Positions 1-6,891 of a stretch of 7,041 bases of DNA are shown here, piece after piece. Positions within the stretch are counted from its first letter, which is position 1, and every line of letters begins with the position of its first letter. The notes under the pieces were generated by a model. It saw only the letters and a program-made list of their open reading frames with translations. It did no database searches and was not told where the DNA came from. A program made the translations under genes and the position numbers. Source of the stretch: an uncultured Peptococcaceae bacterium (lineage in GTDB: Bacteria; Bacillota; Peptococcia; Peptococcales; Peptococcaceae); contig CALJRU010000046.1 in NCBI GenBank assembly GCA_937976375.1, positions 1 through 7,041 on the forward strand. Direction: 5' to 3'.

Positions 1-2
1 AT

Positions 3-80
3 AAGATCTCTAAAAAGATTGTAGCGCTGGTTACCATGGCAGCCTTCGTTCTGACCTTGGTTCCTGCTGCTGCTTTTGCA
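3..80 (+). other. Signal peptide coding region of the first gene (partial)
   Basis: The translation from position 3 shows a lysine-rich n-region (KISKK), about 18 hydrophobic residues (IVALVTMAAFVLTLVPAA), and an Ala-Phe-Ala cleavage site before Asp-Ala, which is the Sec/signal peptidase I pattern. Starting at the ATG at 36 would delete the positive n-region, which is why that start is rejected. Only a few N-terminal residues are likely to be missing. Confidence 0.85.
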
Positions 81-2354
81 GATGCTGCAGCCTTTTCTAA
101 GACCCAGTCTGAAGTTAAAGTTGTTACTCCAGATGGTCAGACTGAAGGTGCTGTTAGCATTAAAGCAGGCGATGAACTCACCCTGCAGTTCGACCTGAAT
201 AATGTAAGTGGTGGTAAGTACACTGGCGAAGCTCCTGTTGTAAACTTTGGTACAACTGATGCTAACAAGGATAGCATCCAGGTTTGGGCTGTTGAAAAAG
301 GCAGTACCACTCCTACTGATGCTTTAAAAGTCCTTGGGTATTATGGTGCTGATAATACTCCATTTGCACAAAATGTGAACACTAATACAAATACTGACTT
401 TACTGGTAAGGTAAGCTTCTATCGTTCCGGTGATTACACCATCTATGCTGGTCTTGGCGCAACTGTTGAAGATGCTGCTGAATCTGGCAACACTTTCAAG
501 GTAGCAAGTGTAGAAAACAACACCGTTAATGTGTACAGTGATCCAGCTGCTGCAGTAGAAAAAGTTAACTTTACAAGTCAGTTGGTTACAGATGGTAATA
601 TTACTAATAATACTGATGTAACTGCAAAAGAAACAGATGCTACTGTAAATTACAGTAAAGTGTTAAGCAATATTCCAGCAAACGGTATTGCGTATGATAC
701 CATTACTGTTACTGCAAAAGATGGTAACACTTCTGCTGCTCCTGTTATCGGTGCAGACTTCACTGTTAAAGCCAATAAGGCTGGTGTAACTGTTGATAAG
801 TCCTCTGTTACTACTGACCGCAATGGTAGCTTCAGTGTGAAAGTTTATTTCACCAAAGCTGGTGACTACAAGCTTTATTTCACTAACGATGGTAACACCT
901 ATACTTTGAATCTTAACAGATCTGAAGCTGCAGTAGCTACCACTATTGAAACTTCTGTTGATAATGGTCAGACCTTGTTAGCAGGTAATGATACTGCGAA
1001 TAATGCTTCCGTAGATTATACAAGTGATGCTTTCTTTGCAAATGCTGTTCAGTTTAAAATTTATGATAAAGCTGGCAATGAAATGAGTAACACTTTAGAT
1101 GAAGCTGCATTTACAAAGGGTAGCCTCTATCTGTCATTAGATAAAAAACCTGCTGGTTCAAAATTACTTGCAGGTGATTTGAAACTTGCTTGGAACAGTA
1201 CTGAAAAAGCTTATACCTTGCAATATGCAGGCGTTGATAAAGCTAATGATTTAATCCCAGGTGAATATACCGTAACTGTCGCTCTGGAAAGTGGTGACAA
1301 AGCAACTGCAAACTTTACCTTAGCTAAGTTTGGCAAAGCAACTGGTCTTACTATCAAATTAACCAGTGATAAAAATGGTACTATTGGTGATACTATCGTT
1401 GCTGGTGACACTGTAAATGGTCAAGTTTACAATGTTGTCGAAAATGGTATTGAAGTAGTAGCAAATCCAGCGGATTATTATACTTCTGTAACTGGTCCTG
1501 TAAAAGGTGATGTTAAGTATTTAACCTTCACTGCTTCTGATGACAAAGATGATCTTGGTTCTAAGATTGTTGCCCAAGCTTATAACATTCAAACCAATAA
1601 GCTTGCAACTAAGGAAGTAACCATTGTTGATGGTAAATCTACCAACACTCTTTCTTTCGAAGGTGAAAATGGTGCTGCTAATAAGAACAACACTGTAAAA
1701 GTTAGTGTTGTTGATGAAGATGGTAATGTGGCTACAAATGTATCTGGTCCAATGTATGCTACTGTAACCAGCCAGTCTAACGAAGATGCTAATGTTGAAG
1801 TAACTCCAGGTACTGTTACTAATGGTAAAGGTACTTTGACCATCTTCTCTGACCAAGAAACAACTGTAGATGTTGTTGTAACTGTTATTGATGATGTAGA
1901 AACTACTAACCGTGTAATTTATGGTGGCACTTTATCTTACACCATTGGTGAAGAAGACATCGCTGCTGATACCAGCGTTGTTATGACCATTGGTTCTTCC
2001 GATATGGTTGTAAACAACAATGTTGTAGCTATGGAAGATGCTGCTCCATACGTTGCTAACGATCGTACCTATGTACCATTCCGTGCACTGGGCGAAGCTC
2101 TTGGCGCAGAAGTTGTATGGGATAACGATGCACGCACCGTTACCTACACCCTTGGCAAGACCGAAGTTGTTATGACTATCGGGGAAAAGACCTACACCGT
2201 TAACGGCGAAGAAAAGACCATGGACGTTGCTCCAGAAATCACTGGTGATCGTACCTATGTACCAGTACGTTTCGTAGGTGAAGCACTTGGCTTCAAGGTA
2301 ACTGCTCTCTACGCTGCTGATGGTACCACCGCTAGCGTAGTTTTCCAGAAATAA
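3..2354 (+). CDS. Secreted surface protein with Ig-like modules and C-terminal stalk (Cu_amine_oxidN1-like) domain, 5' partial
   Basis: Probable S-layer or cell-surface structural protein. The reading frame is open to the window edge, and the ATG at 36 lies inside a signal peptide: codons from position 3 give a basic stretch (KISKK), a hydrophobic core and an AFA|DA cleavage site near visible residue 26. The real start is therefore upstream of the window. The 783 visible residues are Ala/Thr/Asn/Val/Asp-rich with no catalytic motif. Beta-sandwich modules are suggested by recurring module-end motifs (SGDYTIY near 142, AGDYKLY near 286, PGEYTVT near 419). The C-terminus (about 659-783) is a stalk domain with two copies of DRTYVP followed by an R-(A/F)-(L/V)-GEALG motif and two VVMTIG strands. 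The family name mentions copper amine oxidase, but only the non-catalytic N-terminal domain is present, so no oxidase activity is implied. GC rises sharply in the stalk region. A terminator follows, so the gene is probably the last or only one in its unit. How the stalk domain attaches to the envelope is not shown by the sequence. Confidence 0.88.
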   Translation, partial: KISKKIVALVTMAAFVLTLVPAAAFADAAAFSKTQSEVKVVTPDGQTEGAVSIKAGDELTLQFDLNNVSGGKYTGEAPVVNFGTTDANKDSIQVWAVEKGSTTPTDALKVLGYYGADNTPFAQNVNTNTNTDFTGKVSFYRSGDYTIYAGLGATVEDAAESGNTFKVASVENNTVNVYSDPAAAVEKVNFTSQLVTDGNITNNTDVTAKETDATVNYSKVLSNIPANGIAYDTITVTAKDGNTSAAPVIGADFTVKANKAGVTVDKSSVTTDRNGSFSVKVYFTKAGDYKLYFTNDGNTYTLNLNRSEAAVATTIETSVDNGQTLLAGNDTANNASVDYTSDAFFANAVQFKIYDKAGNEMSNTLDEAAFTKGSLYLSLDKKPAGSKLLAGDLKLAWNSTEKAYTLQYAGVDKANDLIPGEYTVTVALESGDKATANFTLAKFGKATGLTIKLTSDKNGTIGDTIVAGDTVNGQVYNVVENGIEVVANPADYYTSVTGPVKGDVKYLTFTASDDKDDLGSKIVAQAYNIQTNKLATKEVTIVDGKSTNTLSFEGENGAANKNNTVKVSVVDEDGNVATNVSGPMYATVTSQSNEDANVEVTPGTVTNGKGTLTIFSDQETTVDVVVTVIDDVETTNRVIYGGTLSYTIGEEDIAADTSVVMTIGSSDMVVNNNVVAMEDAAPYVANDRTYVPFRALGEALGAEVVWDNDARTVTYTLGKTEVVMTIGEKTYTVNGEEKTMDVAPEITGDRTYVPVRFVGEALGFKVTALYAADGTTASVVFQK
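1977..2351 (+). repeat. Duplicated stalk motif in the first gene
   Basis: The stalk domain contains two related units. The clearest DNA-level trace is an identical 18-base direct repeat, GATCGTACCTATGTACCA, at 2061-2078 and 2247-2264, encoding DRTYVP in both copies. Each copy is followed by an arginine and a GEALG motif, and VVMTIG strands occur at about 1977 and 2166. Paired units of this kind are normal for the family. The near-identical codons suggest either strong codon selection or recent homogenisation. Confidence 0.7.
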
Positions 2355-2397
2355 GATAGGGATCTCCACTTATCATTCAATCACGCTTCTGGAAAAC
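2340..2397 (+). repeat. Inverted repeat spanning the stop codon of the first gene
   Basis: GTTTTCCAGAA (2340-2350) is perfectly complementary to TTCTGGAAAAC (2387-2397), an 11-bp stem enclosing the TAA at 2352-2354 in a 36-base loop. The loop itself holds a small ATAAG/CTTAT stem (2351-2355 with 2369-2373). There is no T run after it, so it is not an intrinsic terminator. It could be an mRNA 3'-end stability structure. Confidence 0.5.
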
Positions 2398-2410
2398 GTT
2401 CGTGATACTC

Positions 2411-2442
2411 GTAGTGCTCTCGAAAGGGAGCACTACATTTTT
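2411..2442 (+). terminator. Rho-independent terminator of the first surface-protein gene
   Basis: An 11-bp stem (2411-2421 with 2426-2436, one G-U pair) closes a GAAA tetraloop and is followed by ATTTTT. The reverse strand has no T run after the stem, so termination is for + strand transcripts. It lies 57 bases after the stop codon and separates gene 1 from gene 2. Confidence 0.9.
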
Positions 2443-2447
2443 AAAAT

Positions 2448-2476
2448 TTGACATGCTTAATAGTAATGTGAAGATG
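2448..2476 (+). promoter_or_regulatory. Probable sigma-A promoter for the SLH protein gene
   Basis: A perfect -35 box, TTGACA, lies at 2448-2453, immediately downstream of the gene 1 terminator. The -10 is less clear: 16 bases downstream is GAAGAT (2470-2475), preceded by an extended -10 TG at 2467-2468. The position suits transcription of the gene starting at 2530 with a leader of about 45 bases. The -35 is convincing and the -10 is weak. Confidence 0.5.
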
Positions 2477-2513
2477 AAAAACAGAAAGTAAAGAACACGT
2501 AAACGATACTATT

Positions 2514-2520
2514 AAGGAGG
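2514..2520 (+). promoter_or_regulatory. Ribosome binding site of the SLH protein gene
   Basis: AAGGAGG lies 9 bases upstream of the ATG at 2530. It is a near-perfect Shine-Dalgarno sequence at good spacing and fixes that start. Confidence 0.9.
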
Positions 2521-2529
2521 AAAACAATC

Positions 2530-5500
2530 ATGCGAAAAACGAAAAAACGTTTTTTAAGCGTCTTGCTGGCATGCGCGATGATCGTCAGCCTATTCCCATT
2601 CGCGGCTTTTGCTGAAGATGGTACATCTTTGCCTGAGGCTGAAGACGGCGTGATTACATTGACGCAAGATGTAACGTTGACCAGTGCATGCATTATCGAT
2701 GAAGACGCGAGCCTTACCATTGATTTGAATGGCTATAAGATCACAAATGCCAGTGGTCAAAATACAATTGAAAACCATGGCACATTGATCATCAATGATT
2801 CCAGTCAAGATAAAACAGGTGTTGTCGATAATATTAGTCATGGCAAAGCAGCCATCTATAATTATCCTACGGGCACTGTAACTCTGAATGGGGGAACTTT
2901 TGATCGCAGCTGTGAAAAAGGAAGTACATCAGATGCTGGTGACAATTCTTATTACACACTGAAAAATTTTGGCACCATGACCATCAATCCAGGTGTAACA
3001 GTTCAACAAGATGGTACTGGTAATGGTGGAACAACAGGTAAATATTCCAGCTTAGTGGCTAATGGTTGGCAAAATATTGGTACTGCTGGACAACAAGGAA
3101 AAGAACCTGCAAAGGTTGGTAATGGAGCGACATTGACCATCAATGGTGGTACTTTCAAAGGTGGCCTAAATACCATTAAAAATGATGACTGTGGGACAGC
3201 AGTCATCAAAGATGGTACATTCACTAACTTTGCACAAGCTGTAGTACAGAATCATAATGTTTTGACCATTGAAGGTGGAAACTATGCAGCATCAGCCGAC
3301 ACTTCATTGACTACGTATGGTGTTGATAACTGTGGCTGTGCTGCAGAAACTGATATTGGAACACTTACCATCACTGGTGGAACATTCAGTAACGTTACTT
3401 ATGCTGTATATGATAGAAGTGCAGAAAACGCGCAAGTAAATATTTCTGGTGGAAGCTTTTCAGGAAGTAAAGCTGCCGTAGCAAAGTCGGTTGGTAGTAA
3501 TGCAACGATCTCCATCACTGGCGGCACGTTCTCTAGCGATGTGAGTTCTTTGGTTCCAGTGAACTATGAATGCACTAAAGATGAAAGCACCGGCAAGTTT
3601 ACCGTTCAAAAGATGGACAACAAACTTGCAGTAGGTTCTACAACTAATGATAGTGGTAATGTTTCTGCAACTCTGGAAGGTACGTTTGTTGGTAATAGCA
3701 CTGGTACTGATGAAGGTACCACTGTTGCAAATAATGCTGTTTCTGTAAATATTACTACAGGTGAGTCTGCTGCAAGTACGAATAAAACGGAGTTGACCGT
3801 TAACGCTGATACAGCAAAATCTCTTGCTAATGCAGATGAACTGACTGTTAAATCCGATGTTGCTACTGTAACCTTGGATCAGACAGCGCTGGCAAAGATG
3901 AACAGCGTTGAAAATGATGTGGTTATTACTGTAGAGAAAAATACATCAACTGATAAAAATGTTGCAGCTTCTTATACGGTAACTGTCGAATCAAACAACA
4001 CAAATCTTCTGCCAGATGGACAAGACAACGGTACTGTGACCATTACAGTGCCAACAAGTGATACAACCGTTCAGCCTTGGTATGTTGTCGGTAGTATCTA
4101 TGTTGAAAAATTGAATGTTGTTTCAACAACAGATGATAGTATTACTTTTGAAATTGGGCATTTGTCCACGATTGATTTGTTAAAGAGCGCACCAACCACG
4201 GGAACGGCTGTTGGCTCTATTACAACCGATGGCACTGTGACATATTATGATGATGCGGCAAGCTTTATTACGGCTATTAACGGAGCAAGTGCAGGTTCTG
4301 TTGTTAACTTGATGGCGGATGTTGCTGCTAACACAGCAACTAATAGCGGCAATATTTCGGCCGTTTTGCATATTGCTAATGGCATCACAATCAATGGGAA
4401 TGGTTATACCTTGTCCTACAATGGTAGTAGTGCGATCAAACATATCATTAATGTGACTGCGGATGATACAGCCATCAATGATTTAATCATCGATGCGACC
4501 AATGCAAACTATGGGGTGCATTTCTATTGCACAACAAGTGGCACATTGAACAAAGTCAATATCAGTAACGCAAAGTATGCTTGTGTGAATGTGAATGGCG
4601 CGCAGAATATTGTCATTAAAGATTCCACGCTTAATAAAGGAAATGGCTATGAATGCATTGAATATGCTATTGGAAACAGTGTCCAGAAAATTCCTAGCAT
4701 GAGCATTAGCAACGTATCTTTTGATGCGACACCTTATGTGTTGGCAGATAAAACAACTACGAATGCAATGAAAACCATTATGACTGGAAATCCTACTAAC
4801 GAAGAAATTCTTGATAAGATCTTGGAAAACGTTGCATACACCAATCCAAATGGTGGTAAGTTGAATATCGTTGCTCAGTTTGCAGGTGCAGCGGGAGCAG
4901 ATGACTCATATCTGACTGGCAGCGTCGAAAGCACTTACCAGCCTCCATATACTGGCAAGTACAGCTACGAAATCAACGTTGCCGATACTGACAATGGCAG
5001 CATTTCCGTTGACAAGTATGCTACCGAAGGCGAGAAAGTGACCCTCACTGTCTCCCCTGACAAGGCTTACAAGCTGGATGAACTCACCGTTACTGCAAAT
5101 GGCAAGGATGTAGAACTCACCGATAATGGCGATGGCACCTACACCTTCACCATGCCAAGCAGCAAGGTTCAGATCAGTGCGACCTTCGTGGAAGATGAAA
5201 ACTACGAAGAACCAACTCCAGAAGAACCATCCAGCGACATGCCATTTGGCGATGTAAACACTGGTGACTGGTTCTACGACGTGGTGAAATATGCGTATGA
5301 TAACGGCCTCATGACTGGTACCAGCGCAACCACCTTCGAACCAAACACCACCACCACCCGTGGCATGATCGTTGCCATCCTGAATCGTCTGGAAGGCAAC
5401 CCAACCGCCGCCGACGCAGGCTTTGCCGATGTTAATAGTGGTGACTGGTATGCAGATGCTGTCAACTGGGCAGCCAGCGTAGGCATCGTCAACGGCTACA

Positions 5501-5787
5501 GTGACACCCAGTTTGGGCCAAACGACCCAATCACCCGTGAACAGATGGCAGCTATCCTCTACAACTATGCCGAATACAAAGGCTATGACGTCAGCGCGCG
5601 CGCCGACATCAGCAGCTACGACGACGCAGCCAATGTATCTGACTGGGCCATCGAATCTGTACAGTGGGCCAACGCCATGGGTCTTGTGAACGGCATGACC
5701 GACACGACCATTGAACCACAAGGCAATGCCACTCGTGCACAGATCGCAGCCATCCTGTCTCGCTATCTGACCGGTATCAATGGCTAA
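2530..5787 (+). CDS. S-layer homology (SLH) domain surface protein with two beta-helix regions
   Basis: Secreted, non-covalently wall-anchored protein of 1085 residues; role probably adhesion or surface-layer structure. Residues 1-28 are a signal peptide (basic n-region, AFA|ED cleavage). Residues 35-335 form a probable parallel beta-helix, with rungs ending in GGTF-type motifs at about 121, 206, 228, 249, 283, 307 and 331. Residues 352-551 are a Thr/Asn/Val-rich beta spacer. Residues 568-735 look like a second pectate-lyase-fold-like beta-helix, without a recognisable catalytic signature. Residues 813-886 resemble the divergent InlB-B/bacterial repeat (GDGTYTFTMPS). An acidic Pro-Glu linker (888-903) leads to three SLH repeats (about 906-964, 965-1024, 1026-1085), each with a TR motif at R944, R1003 and R1069. 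SLH trimers of this kind usually bind secondary wall polysaccharide. The start is set by AAGGAGG 9 bases upstream. The last 290 codons are markedly GC-richer than the rest. C268 and C270 form an unusual CGC for a Gram-positive surface protein. The ligand is unknown. Confidence 0.93.
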   Translation: MRKTKKRFLSVLLACAMIVSLFPFAAFAEDGTSLPEAEDGVITLTQDVTLTSACIIDEDASLTIDLNGYKITNASGQNTIENHGTLIINDSSQDKTGVVDNISHGKAAIYNYPTGTVTLNGGTFDRSCEKGSTSDAGDNSYYTLKNFGTMTINPGVTVQQDGTGNGGTTGKYSSLVANGWQNIGTAGQQGKEPAKVGNGATLTINGGTFKGGLNTIKNDDCGTAVIKDGTFTNFAQAVVQNHNVLTIEGGNYAASADTSLTTYGVDNCGCAAETDIGTLTITGGTFSNVTYAVYDRSAENAQVNISGGSFSGSKAAVAKSVGSNATISITGGTFSSDVSSLVPVNYECTKDESTGKFTVQKMDNKLAVGSTTNDSGNVSATLEGTFVGNSTGTDEGTTVANNAVSVNITTGESAASTNKTELTVNADTAKSLANADELTVKSDVATVTLDQTALAKMNSVENDVVITVEKNTSTDKNVAASYTVTVESNNTNLLPDGQDNGTVTITVPTSDTTVQPWYVVGSIYVEKLNVVSTTDDSITFEIGHLSTIDLLKSAPTTGTAVGSITTDGTVTYYDDAASFITAINGASAGSVVNLMADVAANTATNSGNISAVLHIANGITINGNGYTLSYNGSSAIKHIINVTADDTAINDLIIDATNANYGVHFYCTTSGTLNKVNISNAKYACVNVNGAQNIVIKDSTLNKGNGYECIEYAIGNSVQKIPSMSISNVSFDATPYVLADKTTTNAMKTIMTGNPTNEEILDKILENVAYTNPNGGKLNIVAQFAGAAGADDSYLTGSVESTYQPPYTGKYSYEINVADTDNGSISVDKYATEGEKVTLTVSPDKAYKLDELTVTANGKDVELTDNGDGTYTFTMPSSKVQISATFVEDENYEEPTPEEPSSDMPFGDVNTGDWFYDVVKYAYDNGLMTGTSATTFEPNTTTTRGMIVAILNRLEGNPTAADAGFADVNSGDWYADAVNWAASVGIVNGYSDTQFGPNDPITREQMAAILYNYAEYKGYDVSARADISSYDDAANVSDWAIESVQWANAMGLVNGMTDTTIEPQGNATRAQIAAILSRYLTGING

Positions 5788-5798
5788 GCGTTAACGCT
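5787..5798. repeat. 12-bp perfect palindrome at the stop codon of the SLH protein gene
   Basis: AGCGTTAACGCT reads identically on both strands and begins with the last base of the TAA stop. It lies 8 bases before the terminator stem. It could be an operator half-site pair, part of the mRNA 3' structure, or chance. Confidence 0.5.
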
Positions 5799-5806
5799 GA
5801 AACAAC

Positions 5807-5838
5807 AAAATCCCGTCTCCGACGAGGCGGGATTTTTT
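5807..5838 (+). terminator. Strong rho-independent terminator after the SLH protein gene
   Basis: A 13-bp stem (5807-5819 with 5824-5836, one G-U pair) closes a CGAC loop and merges into a six-T run (5833-5838). An A4 run on the 5' side gives a TTTT tail on the reverse strand, so it may work weakly in both directions. It separates the SLH gene from the Abi gene. Confidence 0.93.
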
Positions 5839-5845
5839 CTATGCA

Positions 5846-5874
5846 TTGCAAGAGGCGCACAACTCTGCTACCAT
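5846..5874 (+). promoter_or_regulatory. Extended -10 promoter of the Abi_2 gene
   Basis: TTGCAA (5846-5851) and TACCAT (5869-5874) are separated by 17 bases. TGC directly before the -10 gives the extended TGnTAnnnT form. It lies just after the preceding terminator and about 40 bases upstream of the Abi start codon, as expected for a gene with its own promoter. Each hexamer matches consensus at 4 of 6 bases, compensated by the TG extension. Confidence 0.55.
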
Positions 5875-5900
5875 AGAAACAACCATAATAAGGAAGGAAA

Positions 5901-5906
5901 AGGAGG
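5901..5906 (+). promoter_or_regulatory. Ribosome binding site that decides the Abi_2 start
   Basis: AGGAGG lies 8 bases before the ATG at 5915. The same frame extends upstream to a TTG at 5846, but that TTG has no Shine-Dalgarno and coincides with the likely -35 box. The ATG at 5915 is therefore the start. Confidence 0.9.
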
Positions 5907-5914
5907 CGGTCCCC

Positions 5915-6877
5915 ATGCCTGACAGCAAACGCAAACTCACTGTAGATGAGCAAATCGCTCATCTCAAGCACAAAGGTGTGCAGTTCCGCCTCATGGACGA
6001 AGCCGCCGCGCGGGATTATCTGCGCTACAATAGCAACTACTTCAAGCTCACCGCCTATCGCAAGAACTACCAAAAGCACCCCGGCGGCGCCAAGGCGGGG
6101 CAGTATGTGCGGCTGGATTTTGCCTACCTGGTGGATCTGGCGACCATCGACATGGACCTGCGCTATCAGATTGTGCAGATGGCGCTGGATATTGAGCATC
6201 ACACCAAGGTTCACTTGCTGCGCCTGGTCGACAACAGCGATGAGGACGGCTACCAGATCATTGCAGACTTTATCGCTCAGCTGAGCAGCGCTCAGCAGCG
6301 TATCTTGAATGACGAGCTGCAGCGCAATCGCAGCAACACTTACTGCGGCGGCTTGGTGCAAAAATACGCGCCCAGTTACCCCATCTGGGTCTTTGTGGAG
6401 CTCATTCCTTTTGGGCGTTTGATTTCGCTGTATAAGTTCTGCGCCGAGCGCTTTGGCGACCCGGCCATGGTGCGCATGTATTATCTGCTGCGCGACTGCC
6501 GTGAGCTGCGCAATGCTTCGGCTCACAGCAACTGTATTTTGAACGACCTCCACGCTGGTTCGGCCAGAGCCTATCATAATGCCGACCTGACCCGCCAGAT
6601 CAACGCGATCCCTGGCATCGCGCCGCGCTTTCGCAAAAATCGCATGAGCAACGAGCGCATGCGTCAGATTGTGACCCTGCTCTATGTGTACAAAACCATG
6701 ATCACCAGCAAAAACATGCTGACGCGTGAGCGCGCAAAGCTGGCCCAGCTTTTGCAGCGCATGCATCAGCACAGCGACTATTATGCGGACAATCCGCTTG
6801 TGGCCAACAGCTTTCGCTTCCTGGCGCTGATCGTTGACAACTGGTTTGACTTGGGCTACAATAAATGTACACGTTAA
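5915..6877 (+). CDS. Abi_2 family (AbiD/AbiF-like) abortive-infection protein with HEPN motif
   Basis: Probable phage-defence or toxin-type RNase of 320 residues, cytoplasmic, with no signal peptide or membrane segment. The N-terminal part matches the Abi_2 pattern: DEQIAHLKHKG (11-21), then YLRYNSNYFKLTAYR (35-49), then a helical core with LDIEHHTKVHLL. The region YPIWVFVELIPFG (155-167) is typical of the family. RNASAH (R199 to H204) fits the Rx4H signature of HEPN RNases, with N200 in the common position after the arginine. About 115 residues follow, rich in basic and helical segments. Length and layout are normal for Abi_2 proteins, so the gene looks intact. HEPN proteins generally act as metal-independent RNases; RNA cleavage here is inferred. 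The gene has its own promoter and is bounded by terminators, with no protein antitoxin or partner visible. A 60-base sample (6121-6180) is 55% GC, against 33-42% in samples of the neighbouring surface-gene bodies, which may indicate separate origin. What it senses cannot be told from the sequence. Confidence 0.87.
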   Translation: MPDSKRKLTVDEQIAHLKHKGVQFRLMDEAAARDYLRYNSNYFKLTAYRKNYQKHPGGAKAGQYVRLDFAYLVDLATIDMDLRYQIVQMALDIEHHTKVHLLRLVDNSDEDGYQIIADFIAQLSSAQQRILNDELQRNRSNTYCGGLVQKYAPSYPIWVFVELIPFGRLISLYKFCAERFGDPAMVRMYYLLRDCRELRNASAHSNCILNDLHAGSARAYHNADLTRQINAIPGIAPRFRKNRMSNERMRQIVTLLYVYKTMITSKNMLTRERAKLAQLLQRMHQHSDYYADNPLVANSFRFLALIVDNWFDLGYNKCTR

Positions 6878-6891
6878 AAGGGAAACCTTTT
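6876..6891 (+). other. GAAA-tetraloop hairpin overlapping the Abi_2 stop codon
   Basis: AAAAGG (6876-6881) and CCTTTT (6886-6891) form a perfect 6-bp stem around a GAAA loop. It begins on the last two bases of the TAA stop and abuts the next stem at 6892 with no spacer, so the two helices could stack coaxially. Confidence 0.6.

Noticed and set aside
1977..2351. Copper amine oxidase enzyme activity for the first gene
   Set aside because: Only the non-catalytic N-terminal/stalk-type domain is present, and no catalytic amine oxidase domain follows it.
1521..2369. Minus-strand frames of 111-145 codons under the first gene
   Set aside because: They overlap a well-supported secreted protein, have no plausible RBS or domains, and are explained by the codon structure of the opposite strand.
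3120..3540. DNA repeats or a CRISPR-like array in the beta-helix region
   Set aside because: The similarity comes from recurring GGTF rung motifs in the protein. Spacing is irregular and the DNA copies differ, so there are no repeat-spacer units.
4906..5721. A 271-codon minus-strand frame opposite the SLH region
   Set aside because: It mirrors the GC-rich SLH coding sequence. The composition is artificial (Val/Gly/Ala/Ile/His-rich), no motif is visible, and the plus strand is unambiguous.
5946..6284. A 112-codon plus-strand frame overlapping the Abi gene
   Set aside because: It is out of frame inside the Abi coding region, Ser/Thr/Trp-rich, with no RBS.
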